60,899 bases of DNA from Opitutaceae bacterium. GTDB taxonomy: Bacteria > Verrucomicrobiota > Verrucomicrobiia > Opitutales > Opitutaceae. Positions 18,666 through 26,615 of the stretch are shown in pieces. The stretch spans positions 46,757 through 107,655 of the forward strand of contig PLXR01000013.1 of assembly GCA_003151495.1 (NCBI GenBank). Reading direction: 5' to 3'. The notes under the pieces are model-generated. The model had not been told where the DNA came from. It ran no database searches and saw nothing but the letters and a program-made list of their open reading frames with translations. Within the stretch, counting starts at the first letter, position 1; each line of letters opens with the position of its first letter. The position numbers and the translations under genes were made by a program.

Positions 18666-20171
18666 ATGCCCAACGGCAAGAAGCGCGTCCTCGTATTCGT
18701 TGTCGCCTACAACGCTGAATCCACGATCCTGGGCGTGCTCGAGCGGATTCCCGCCCTGGAGCCCTACGAGGTCGAGGTGCTGGTCATCGACGACGCCTCG
18801 GCCGACGGCACCTTCGCTGCCTCGGAGAAGCTGCGGCTCCTCCACGGGTACCGGCACCCGCTGACCGTGATGGCGAACCCGGTGAACCAGGGCTACGGCG
18901 GCAACCAGAAGATCGGCTACCAGTTCGCGATCGAGGGGGGATTCGACATCGTGGCGCTCCTCCACGGCGACGGCCAGTATGCTCCGGAGCTCCTGCCGGA
19001 GCTCCTGGCCCCTATCGCCCGCGGCGACGCCCTGGTCGTCCACGGCTCCCGCATGCTCAGGCCAATGGACGCGCTCCGCGGGGGCATGCCCCTCTACAAG
19101 TTCGCGGGGAACCGGGTGCTCACCGGGTACCAGAACCTCGTGCTGGGCTCGCATTTGAGCGAGTTCCACACGGGCTACAAGGCCTACGCGGTGGACGCGC
19201 TCAGGCGGATCCCGTTCGACCGCAACTCCAACGTCTTCCACTTCGACACCGAGATCATCATCCAGTGGATCCGGGCCGGGATTCCCATCCTCGAGGTCCC
19301 CATCTCGACCTTCTACGGCGACGAGGTGTGCCGGGTGAACGGAATGCGCTACGCGTGGGACGTGACGCTCGCCTCGACCGCGGCCTTCCTCATGAGGTAC
19401 GGCCTCCTCTACCGCCGCAACTTCGACGTCGAGTTCCGCGACGCGGACAACAAGCACTACGAGCCGAAGCTGTCGTTCCCGAGCACCCACTCGATGGCGG
19501 TCGCGGACGTGTCCCCAGGGACGACCGTCGTCGACATGGGCTGCGGGCCCGGGCACCTCTCCACGGCGCTCCGCGCGAAGGGGTGCCGGGTCATCGGCGT
19601 CGACAAGTTCCCCCCGGCCGACGGCGCGGCGTTTGACGAGTTCGTCGCCGCCGACCTGAACCTGCCGCCCTTCCCCCGGGCGCTCGGCGACGTGCAGACG
19701 GTCCTTTTCCTGGACGTGATCGAGCACCTCGCCTCGCCCGAGGCGTTCCTCGACGAGCTCAGGGTCGCCGCCCAGAGGAACCTCGACCTCCGGATCATCA
19801 TCTCGACCGGGAACATAGGGTTCTTCGTGACCCGCCTGATGCTCCTCCTGGGCCAATTCAACTACAACAAGCGCGGGATCCTCGACCTGACCCACACCCG
19901 CCTCTTCACGTTCGCCTCCCTGCGCAGGATCCTCCAGGAGTCCGGGTTCAGGATCGAGCGCGTGCGCGGCGTCCCGGCGCCGGTGCCCCTCGTCGTCAAG
20001 TCCCGCCCCTTGTGCCGGGTGCTGATGGGGGCGCAGGCGGCCCTGATCTGGGTTTCCCGCGGCCTCTTCAGCTACCAGATCTACATGGTCGCGCGCCCGC
20101 TCGCCACGGTGCCGGCGCTCCTCGAGATGACCCACAGCCACAGCCGCCGGAAATCCGGGGCCGCGCCATGA
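18666..20171 (+). CDS. Fusion of GT2 glycosyltransferase and SAM-dependent methyltransferase
   Basis: A 501-aa two-domain protein. Residues 1-about 240 are a GT-A family 2 glycosyltransferase (DPM/polyisoprenyl-phosphate type): VFVVAYNAESTI, VIDDASADGT (44-49) for nucleotide binding and LLHGDGQYAPELL (99-111) as metal site. Residues about 275-430 are a class I methyltransferase with motif I VVDMGCGPGHLS and LFLDVIEHLASPEAF. The C-terminal tail (about 430-485) is hydrophobic and may anchor to the membrane. The two halves likely act on the same lipid-linked or surface glycan. The stop overlaps the next gene's start (ATGA). Confidence 0.88.
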   Translation: MPNGKKRVLVFVVAYNAESTILGVLERIPALEPYEVEVLVIDDASADGTFAASEKLRLLHGYRHPLTVMANPVNQGYGGNQKIGYQFAIEGGFDIVALLHGDGQYAPELLPELLAPIARGDALVVHGSRMLRPMDALRGGMPLYKFAGNRVLTGYQNLVLGSHLSEFHTGYKAYAVDALRRIPFDRNSNVFHFDTEIIIQWIRAGIPILEVPISTFYGDEVCRVNGMRYAWDVTLASTAAFLMRYGLLYRRNFDVEFRDADNKHYEPKLSFPSTHSMAVADVSPGTTVVDMGCGPGHLSTALRAKGCRVIGVDKFPPADGAAFDEFVAADLNLPPFPRALGDVQTVLFLDVIEHLASPEAFLDELRVAAQRNLDLRIIISTGNIGFFVTRLMLLLGQFNYNKRGILDLTHTRLFTFASLRRILQESGFRIERVRGVPAPVPLVVKSRPLCRVLMGAQAALIWVSRGLFSYQIYMVARPLATVPALLEMTHSHSRRKSGAAP

Positions 20172-22426
20172 CCCAGGCCGCGGTGTTCGCGGCCGACCTG
20201 GCCGCGGTCGCGATCGCCGCGTGGCTCTTGGTGCGCGCATGCAGGGACAGCGGGAGCGGCGCCCTTGAGGCCCTGACCGCTTGGGGGCTCGCGTTCGTGG
20301 CGATGGTCGCCGGGGCCGGCGTGATCCTCGGGGAGACCGGGGGCCTCGGCGCGGCCGGATTTCTCGCCGTACACGCGGCGGCGGCCCTCGCCCTCGCGAT
20401 GGCGCGCCGCAGGCTCCTTGCCGCCGACCTCGGCGCGGCCCTGGGTGCCTGGGCCGGACTCAGGCGGTTCCTTGACTCCCGGGGCCCCGAGCCCCTCGTT
20501 GCCTGCTGCCTCCTGCTTGCGTTGCTCGCCCTCTCGGCGATTGCCGGGTTCGCCCATCCCGCGACCGCCGACGCCCTGACCTACCACCTGCCGCGCATCG
20601 GCCAGTGGCTCCAGGACGGCCGGGTCAGCATGATCGGCTCGCAGGACGCGCGGATGAACTTCGTGGCCACGGTCCCGGACCTCGTGATGTCGTGGCTCGT
20701 CTGCGGCACGGGCTCGGGTTTCCGCCCCGCGGCGCTGGCGCAGGCGGCCGGCGGACTGCTGGCGGTCGCGGCGACGGTCGGACTGGCCCGGCAGGCCGGG
20801 CTTGGTCGCGGGGCGGCGCTCATGGCCGGGGCGCTGCTCCTCGGCATGGCCAATGTCGCCGTCCAGTTCACGTCGGCGCAGACGGACCTCTTCACCGCGG
20901 GCGTATTCGCGGCGGCGTTCTACCTCTGGGTCTGCGCCCTTCGAAGGGGATCGGGCTCCGTCCTCGGCGGCTCGGGCGCCGGCCTTGCCCTCGGGGCCAA
21001 GGGGACCCTGTTCTACCTCGCTCCCGGCGCCCTGGTCTGGGTCGCGGCGCTTGCATGGTCAAATCCCCTGCCGCTCCCGCAGTGGCGCCGCACCCTGATC
21101 GCAGGGTTCCTGGGGGCCATGCTCTTCGCCCTTCCAGGGCTCGCGCACAACTGGAGCAACTACGGCGACCCCCTCGGACCCAGGGAATGGGTCTCCAAGC
21201 TCCACCAGGGCGCCCCTTCGCCCGGCGACTACCTGAGGAAGCTCAAATGGAATCTCACCTCCTCGCTGGCCCAGGTGTGCGAACCCCAGTCGCAGCCGCA
21301 CGGGCTGCGCGACGCGGGACGCGCGGTGGCGGGATGGCTCGCCCTGCGGGTCCCCGAGGCCGACCCGTACACCCTGGACGGAATGGGGCGGAGGGCCGTG
21401 ATCCAGGGCGCGTTTCTCTCGAGGACCGGGCCCGACGCCGACGTCACCTCGTTTGGGATGGTCGCCCTCGCGCTCTTCCTCGCGGGATCACTTGCCGCTG
21501 TCGCCCGGTGGCGCGGGGAGGGCCGCCTGGTCGCCGCGTGGGCCGCGGGAGTCGGGGTGTTCGTCGTCTTCTTCCACGCGATGCAGCAGTGGCATCCCTT
21601 CGCCTTCAGGTATTTTGTCCTGGCGGCCCCCTGGGTCGCCGTCGTCTCTGCCTGGGGAATCGAGCGGCTCCCGGGCCCATGGCGGGCGGTGGTCTGGGCG
21701 GCGGCGCTGGCCGCCGCGGCCGACGTCTGCTGGAGCGTGACGGCCCACACCCACCAGAGCGGCTGGCGGACCGTCACGGAGCCCGAGCGCTCCCTGACCT
21801 ATTTCGCCTCCGAGAACTGGGGGATGTGGTCGGAGGCTCTGGAGCCGGCCGGCGCTCCCCTGTCCCTGTGCCTGCCGGAGGAGCGCCCGCTCGCGGGCTT
21901 CTACCGCCGGTCGCCGTCCCGCCAGGTCTCGTATCTCCGCGATCCCGGAGACACCGGGGAGACGGCGGAGGCTTTGGTAGGCGGGAGGCAGGGGTGGGTC
22001 GTCGTGGCGGCACGGCGGTTCCTCGGGCGCGAGGGCCGGGTGGCGGCAAGCGTGTGGCTCCTGAGGGGTGATGACGGGAGCCCGTTCAGCATCGCCGCGT
22101 ACAGGGCACTGCGGCCCGGCGAACGCCCGCGGGCCGTGGTCTACCGGGACCTTCGGACCACGGGGAACGGCGGAACCACCCACGAGCTCCTTGTGAAGAC
22201 GTGGGACGCAGCCCCGACCCGTTTCATGGTCTCGAACCCCGGGGCGGGTGCCGTCCGGTACCACATGATGACTCCTTCAGGCGGCTTCGCGGGCGAAGTG
22301 CGGCCGGCGGGAACGGCGATCGCGGAGGCAACCCTGCCCGCAGGCTCCGTGTCCGAGGTGAAGGTATTTTTCGAGGATGGCGGTCCCGTTGGGCAGCCCG
22401 AGCTTTCGGTCGGCCTCGCCCCCTAG
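20168..22426 (+). CDS. Membrane glycosyltransferase, GT39/ArnT-like (PMT superfamily)
   Basis: A 752-aa polytopic membrane protein with about 12 hydrophobic segments in residues 1-540 and a soluble C-terminal domain. After the helix ending AIAGFAHPATAD comes ALTYHLPRIGQWLQDG, the first extracytoplasmic loop typical of the GT-C family, where the Asp contacts the lipid-phosphate sugar donor. The start overlaps the GT2-methyltransferase gene by 4 bp. The pair probably makes a polyprenyl-linked sugar and transfers it on the periplasmic face. The acceptor is unknown. Confidence 0.82.
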   Translation: MTQAAVFAADLAAVAIAAWLLVRACRDSGSGALEALTAWGLAFVAMVAGAGVILGETGGLGAAGFLAVHAAAALALAMARRRLLAADLGAALGAWAGLRRFLDSRGPEPLVACCLLLALLALSAIAGFAHPATADALTYHLPRIGQWLQDGRVSMIGSQDARMNFVATVPDLVMSWLVCGTGSGFRPAALAQAAGGLLAVAATVGLARQAGLGRGAALMAGALLLGMANVAVQFTSAQTDLFTAGVFAAAFYLWVCALRRGSGSVLGGSGAGLALGAKGTLFYLAPGALVWVAALAWSNPLPLPQWRRTLIAGFLGAMLFALPGLAHNWSNYGDPLGPREWVSKLHQGAPSPGDYLRKLKWNLTSSLAQVCEPQSQPHGLRDAGRAVAGWLALRVPEADPYTLDGMGRRAVIQGAFLSRTGPDADVTSFGMVALALFLAGSLAAVARWRGEGRLVAAWAAGVGVFVVFFHAMQQWHPFAFRYFVLAAPWVAVVSAWGIERLPGPWRAVVWAAALAAAADVCWSVTAHTHQSGWRTVTEPERSLTYFASENWGMWSEALEPAGAPLSLCLPEERPLAGFYRRSPSRQVSYLRDPGDTGETAEALVGGRQGWVVVAARRFLGREGRVAASVWLLRGDDGSPFSIAAYRALRPGERPRAVVYRDLRTTGNGGTTHELLVKTWDAAPTRFMVSNPGAGAVRYHMMTPSGGFAGEVRPAGTAIAEATLPAGSVSEVKVFFEDGGPVGQPELSVGLAP

Positions 22427-22626
22427 AAAACCGGCAACCCCCAGCGCCGCGTTTCGCCCCGTTCCCGGCTGGGTACCATCCTTCTCTTGTTGAATGCAGC
22501 GCTTCCCTTTTCTGGACAGCGGCCCGTGCGGGGTTTCGGGGTGTTGAAGCGGTGGTGCGGCGCTGGACAGGGAGGGGGGCAAGGGCGTCTGGGCGACCCT
22601 GCGCGGAACCTGCGGGCAACGGGCTC

Positions 22627-22669
22627 AAAAAAACCCCGCCCCCATCGCCTTTCGGCGACCGGGGCGGGG
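22627..22669 (-). terminator. Rho-independent terminator of the first porin gene
   Basis: Read on the minus strand, a GC-rich stem (CCCCGCCCC / GGGGCGGGG outer arms, with inner GTCGCC/GGCGAT pairing around GAAA) is followed by seven T residues (22633-22627). It starts about 54 bp after the porin stop. This is the clearest intrinsic terminator in the window. Confidence 0.9.
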
Positions 22670-22722
22670 ATTCGAGTGTCATCTCGCCGCAGAGGAGGGT
22701 CCCTCGACCCCCTCCCGTCGGA

Positions 22723-24027
22723 TCAGAACTGTATCTGGAACTGGCTCCGGAGTCCGTCCGTCGTGGCCTTGGCGGGTGCCCCGGCGACCGTGTTGCTTGA
22801 CTCGCCGTGGACATAGCCGGCCTGGAGCTTAACGTCGTTGCCCTTGATGTAGTAGTTGAAGCCCGCGTAGAGCTCATTCGACTTGTTCATCGTGCCTCCG
22901 CTCGGAGCGGAGCGGACGACGTCTGAGAGCGCCACGCCGCGACCGCCCGAGTTCAGCTCGCTGTACTGGACTACCGCCTCCCACTGGGGAGTGAACTTGT
23001 AGCTAGGCTGGATCCAGTAGCCGTTGACGTTGGCATTGTGGTGGACGGCGACGCCGCTGTCGACCTGGGCCTCCTCGTATTCGCCCACGAGCCTGAATCC
23101 GCCGACGGTCAGGTCGCCGAAGCCGCCGTTCAGGATGATGTTTTGCCCGTGGCCGAGGCCGAGGGTTGCATTGCCGCCCTGGTCAGGCAGGAAACCCGTC
23201 TCGTAGCCAACCTTATAGCTCCCCTTCATTGCACCCTCGCCAAAGGAGCCGCCGTAGCCGACCACGCCGTAATAGGCGAAGGTGTTGGTGGTGGCGCCGC
23301 CGGTGGTGCCGACTCCGCCCAGGCCGTTCACGAGGACCGCCGTGTTGGAGCCGTCCCCGCTGTATTCGTTGCGCTCGGGATTGGTGAGGGCGGCCTGGTA
23401 GAAGAACCCGTCATAGGTGCCGCTCACGAAGAGCCCGGTGCGGTAGCTGGCCGCGCCGAGGCGGCGGCCGTTGTTCGGCTCGTCAAAGTAACGGGTCACC
23501 TCCGAGCGCTCGATGGCCCGAAGGTCTCCGCTGGACTGGTTCTCCTCGTAGCCGAACGGGGCCTTCGTGAGGCCGGCGTCGATCACGAACATGGGGCTCT
23601 GCTTCCACTCGAGCAGGAACTTGTCGAAAGAGGCGTTCGCGAAGTCGTAGGTCATTGTCCCGCTGAGGCCGTCACCGAATTGCGCCGTCGCGCCGAGGTA
23701 GACCCTCCTGAGGAAGAAATGCTCGGTGGACACCGGGCTCACCGGGTTGCCGTCAATGGAGGTTCCGAGCCCGACATATTGGGTCTGGAAGCGGCCCGTG
23801 AGCACGAGCTTCTTGATGTACTGGTCGCCGCTCGTCTCCACATCCTGGGAGGCCTGCGCCTTCGAGATTTGGGCGGTGATTTCCTTGGCCTCCTTGTCGG
23901 AAAGGACACCCTTTTTGATTAGGGCGTCGATCAGGGCTTGGCTGTCTGCCGACTGCGCAAGGGCGACTCCCGTTGTTGCAAGAGCGAGGCTCAGGAGCGC
24001 GAGCCATTTGGACTTGGTGTGTAGCAT
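22723..24027 (-). CDS. Porin_O_P-family outer-membrane porin (paralogue 1)
   Basis: A 434-aa outer-membrane beta-barrel with signal peptide MLHTKSKWLALLSLALATTGVALAQ. The short helical region ALIDALIKKGVLSDKEAKEI (about 31-50) is the periplasmic coiled-coil start seen in this family. The barrel has FFLRRVYLGATAQFGDGLSG, the PFGYEE and RAIERSEVTRYF segments, and it ends in QFQIQF, a terminal Phe as expected for BAM insertion. Pfam Porin_O_P members include phosphate and pyrophosphate channels; ligand here is not shown. A close paralogue lies divergently at 24805-26106, and Pho-box-like repeats lie 65-104 bp upstream. Confidence 0.9.
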   Translation of the reverse strand: MLHTKSKWLALLSLALATTGVALAQSADSQALIDALIKKGVLSDKEAKEITAQISKAQASQDVETSGDQYIKKLVLTGRFQTQYVGLGTSIDGNPVSPVSTEHFFLRRVYLGATAQFGDGLSGTMTYDFANASFDKFLLEWKQSPMFVIDAGLTKAPFGYEENQSSGDLRAIERSEVTRYFDEPNNGRRLGAASYRTGLFVSGTYDGFFYQAALTNPERNEYSGDGSNTAVLVNGLGGVGTTGGATTNTFAYYGVVGYGGSFGEGAMKGSYKVGYETGFLPDQGGNATLGLGHGQNIILNGGFGDLTVGGFRLVGEYEEAQVDSGVAVHHNANVNGYWIQPSYKFTPQWEAVVQYSELNSGGRGVALSDVVRSAPSGGTMNKSNELYAGFNYYIKGNDVKLQAGYVHGESSNTVAGAPAKATTDGLRSQFQIQF

Positions 24028-24804
24028 GGGTATACTTTGGTGGATGTTTGTACTTGGGCCGGATTGACCGTCCGAAGGCTAGATGGCGTGTGTTACGGTC
24101 GTGTGAAGCAGAGGTGACACTCGTGTTAAACGGCGCCCGATCCGCCCAGGGCCATTGCGAGGCCGGGGGATTCGAGGAGGACGCCGTATACGCCCGACAA
24201 AGGCAGCTCCGAAACAGCCCGACATCGCGTACCGTCATCTACTTAGGAATTCATTTGGCCTAAACAGCCGTCGAGGCAGATAAGGGCTAATATAGCCAGC
24301 AGGAGGGTTGGGTCACCGCCCACTGATCGCTCCCTGATGTACCCGTTGGCCTGTCGCGCTTGCGGGTGGGCCTCGATTTAGGGATTAGAAAAGCGTGCGT
24401 CAAGCGATGCGTTACTTATTCCTTATAAACGTTATCCGTCAGACCCAGCTTCCTCCTGGGCCGCGGCCAAACCTCTTTGGATCTGGGATTCACCCGGCCA
24501 TCGCTGCCTATGACACAGAACTGGAATCACCCAGCTTGACGAATCTATATCGAATCAATGTAGATTACAAAGATCTGATTTCAAACCAACCCCTTGCTTG
24601 GGCGAATAACCTCCAGATCACCCTTTTCCACTCATCCGCCAGTCGAATGCGCCGATAGACAGTTCCCTTCATGAACGGATCGACAACTCGCCCCGTTCTC
24701 CTCGCATTCGGCCACAGTTCAGTTCTCTCGCAGACCCTACTAACCCATCAGCTTCGAGCCGCACCCAACGATTCTCGGGCGACCGCGCCCAAACCTACAA
24801 ACAC
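24028..24804. other. 777-bp gene-free spacer between divergent porin paralogues
   Basis: No open frame here shows a signal peptide, known motif or homologous look. Base composition is visibly lower in G+C than in flanking genes, particularly 24240-24700. The porin-1-proximal end carries the direct repeats at 24092-24131. A weak plus-strand promoter-like pair, TTGACG (24536-24541) and TAGATT (24561-24566, 19-bp spacing), lies about 240 bp before the second porin; I give it low weight. Confidence 0.6.
24092..24131 (-). promoter_or_regulatory. Pho-box-like array of four 11-bp-phased direct repeats
   Basis: On the minus strand the order is GTTTAAC, GTGTCAC, GCTTCAC, CCGTAAC, each separated by 4 bp (ACGA, CTCT, ACGA). 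All four fit NNNT(A/C)AC, and the 7+4 layout is that of PhoB boxes (CTGTCAT-N4 repeated). The best unit, GTGTCAC, differs from CTGTCAC by one base. The array ends 65 bp before the porin start, where a PhoB-type activator would sit. No phoB gene is in the window. Confidence 0.5.
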
Positions 24805-26106
24805 ATGCTACACATCAAATCCAAATGGATCGCACTCGCCGGAGTGGGTCTCTCGTTAACTGGCTTCGCGTTCTCACAGTCGGCGGACAACAAGGCCCTC
24901 ATTGACGCCCTGATAAAGAAGGGCGTGCTAACCGACCAGGAGGCCAAGGAGATCACCGCGGAGGTCGCCAGGGACCAGGCGTCCCAGGACGTCGAGTTCA
25001 ACTCCGACAAATACATCCAGAAGGTGACCATCGGGGGCCGCTGGCAGGTCCAATATGTCGGTCTCGGCACCAGCATTGACGGAACGGCTGTCAACCCGGT
25101 GTCCACGGAGCACTTCCTGCTGCGCCGCATCTATCTCAATTTCGGCGTCCAGTTCGCCGACGGTTTCAGCGGTGCGGTCAGCTATGACGCCGCTGTCGGG
25201 GCCTTCAACCAGGCTATCGTGCAATGGAAGCAGAGCGACCTGTTCTCCATACGCGCAGGCCTCGACAAGGCGCCCTTCGGCTACGAGGAGCTCCTCAGCA
25301 GCGGCGAACTGAAGGCAATCGAGCGCTCGACCATCACGAACTACATCGATAACGGAGCCAACGGCCGCCGGCTGGGGGCCTCCGCTTACCGCGTCGGCGT
25401 CTTTGCGGGCGGCAAGTACGACGGCTTCTACTACGCCGTGGCCCTCACCAACCCCGAGCGCAACGAATACGCCGGTGACTCGACGAACACGTCGGTTCTG
25501 ATAAACGGCAGCGGAGGCGTGGGAAGCGCGGGCGGCCCGACCACCAACAAGTTCGCCTCCTATGGAACGGTCGGCTACGGCGGGACCTTCGGTGAAGGCT
25601 CCCACAAGGGATCCTACAAGGTCGGCTATGAGACAGGTTACCTGCCCGACCAGGGCGGACCGGGCGCAACGATCGGCGGCGGGCAGAATATCTGGCTGAA
25701 CGGCGCCTTTGCCGACATCACGGTCGGCGCCTTCAACCTCTCGGGCGAATATGAGGAGGCGAACGACGACAGCGGCGTCGCTGTCCACCACAATGCCAAT
25801 ATCCACGGGTACTGGATCCAGCCGTCCATCAAGCTCACGCCCCAGTGGGAGGCCGTCGCCAATTACAGCGCAATCAACTCGGATGGCCGCGGCGTGGCGC
25901 TCTCCGACGTCGTGCGCTCCGCCCCGAGCGGCGGGACGATGAACAAGGCGGACGAGCTTTACCTCGGCCTCAACTACTACATCAAGGGCAACGACGTGAA
26001 GCTCCAGGCGGGATACGTCCACGGCGAGTCGAACGACACCGTGAAGGGCGCCCCGGCCAAGGCGCAGACCGACGGCCTACGCAGCCAGTTCCAGGTCCAG
26101 TTCTAA
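24805..26106 (+). CDS. Porin_O_P-family outer-membrane porin (paralogue 2)
   Basis: A 433-aa paralogue of the porin at 22723-24027. It shares the signal-peptide opening MLH-KSKW, the helical ALIDALIKKGVL segment, the SIDG and PVSTEHF segments, HHNAN-GYWIQPS and the near-identical C-terminal strands through LRSQFQ-QF. Differences concentrate in the N-terminal barrel strands and loops (for example NFGVQFADGFSG and IVQWKQSDLFS), which may change pore lining. The gene is divergent from paralogue 1, and no matching Pho-type repeats are seen in front of it. This suggests the two are expressed under different conditions. Confidence 0.9.
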   Translation: MLHIKSKWIALAGVGLSLTGFAFSQSADNKALIDALIKKGVLTDQEAKEITAEVARDQASQDVEFNSDKYIQKVTIGGRWQVQYVGLGTSIDGTAVNPVSTEHFLLRRIYLNFGVQFADGFSGAVSYDAAVGAFNQAIVQWKQSDLFSIRAGLDKAPFGYEELLSSGELKAIERSTITNYIDNGANGRRLGASAYRVGVFAGGKYDGFYYAVALTNPERNEYAGDSTNTSVLINGSGGVGSAGGPTTNKFASYGTVGYGGTFGEGSHKGSYKVGYETGYLPDQGGPGATIGGGQNIWLNGAFADITVGAFNLSGEYEEANDDSGVAVHHNANIHGYWIQPSIKLTPQWEAVANYSAINSDGRGVALSDVVRSAPSGGTMNKADELYLGLNYYIKGNDVKLQAGYVHGESNDTVKGAPAKAQTDGLRSQFQVQF

Positions 26107-26615
26107 GGGATTTCGGGCGCCGAGCGGTTCCCATCAACCTGGCTGTTCCGGTTCGCCGGGACAGCCAGTTTTCTTTTGGCCGGGTCATGGACCCGTCACG
26201 CCGAGCCCGGGGTGCGCCCTGGCCCTGGCCTGAGCCGCGAACATTGCTTGGCGTGAGCGAGGCGAGTCCGCCTGGGCAAGATCCGCGAAAAGGGGATTCA
26301 CCCCCATGCCTCAGGGGGCGCAGCTGCGCCCATTCTCGGCAACCGGGGGATCATCCCCCCCGGATTGCCGGCCTCTTGCCCCGTTCTTCACTCCGCCAGC
26401 CACAGATTAATTTCCAAGGGACCCCCATTAATCCATCTAACGCCCACCCACGGCCAACCGGATTCGCACCCGGACCGTGACATGAACACCCGCAGCCCCA
26501 ACCCCCCATGAGCCCGTTTCATCCCCGCAATGAAAAGAATGAGCCCGCTCCCGGCCGCGTCGCGGGGGCGGTGGCTCGGTTCGCGCTGACACCGGGCACC
26601 TCCATTCACCAACCC
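26107..26615. other. Intergenic region with clustered palindromes before the alginate-type porin
   Basis: After the terminator at 26139-26177 there is no supported gene. A cluster of palindromes occupies about 26290-26369: GGGCGCAGCTGCGCCC at 26316-26331 is perfect, and GGGGGAT/ATCCCCC (26345-26351/26353-26359) extends to an imperfect hairpin over 26338-26369. Two ATTAAT hexamers (26406-26411, 26427-26432) lie in an AT-rich patch that may mark the promoter of the next gene. Confidence 0.45.
26139..26177 (+). terminator. Rho-independent terminator of the second porin gene
   Basis: Arms CTGGCTGTTCCGG (26139-26151) and CCGGGACAGCCAG (26156-26168) pair over 13 positions with one G-U, around the stable tetraloop TTCG. 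They are followed by TTTTCTTTT (26169-26177). The stem begins 32 bp after the porin stop. Confidence 0.92.

Noticed and set aside
24481-24560. Search for Pho-type repeats in front of the second porin
   Set aside because: TTCAC, TGAC and TCAC words occur but not at 11-bp spacing, so they do not match the array at 24092-24131.
24395-24658. 87-aa plus-strand open frame in the porin spacer
   Set aside because: No start signal, no hydrophobic or domain pattern, and stop-poor only by chance; I regard the spacer as non-coding.
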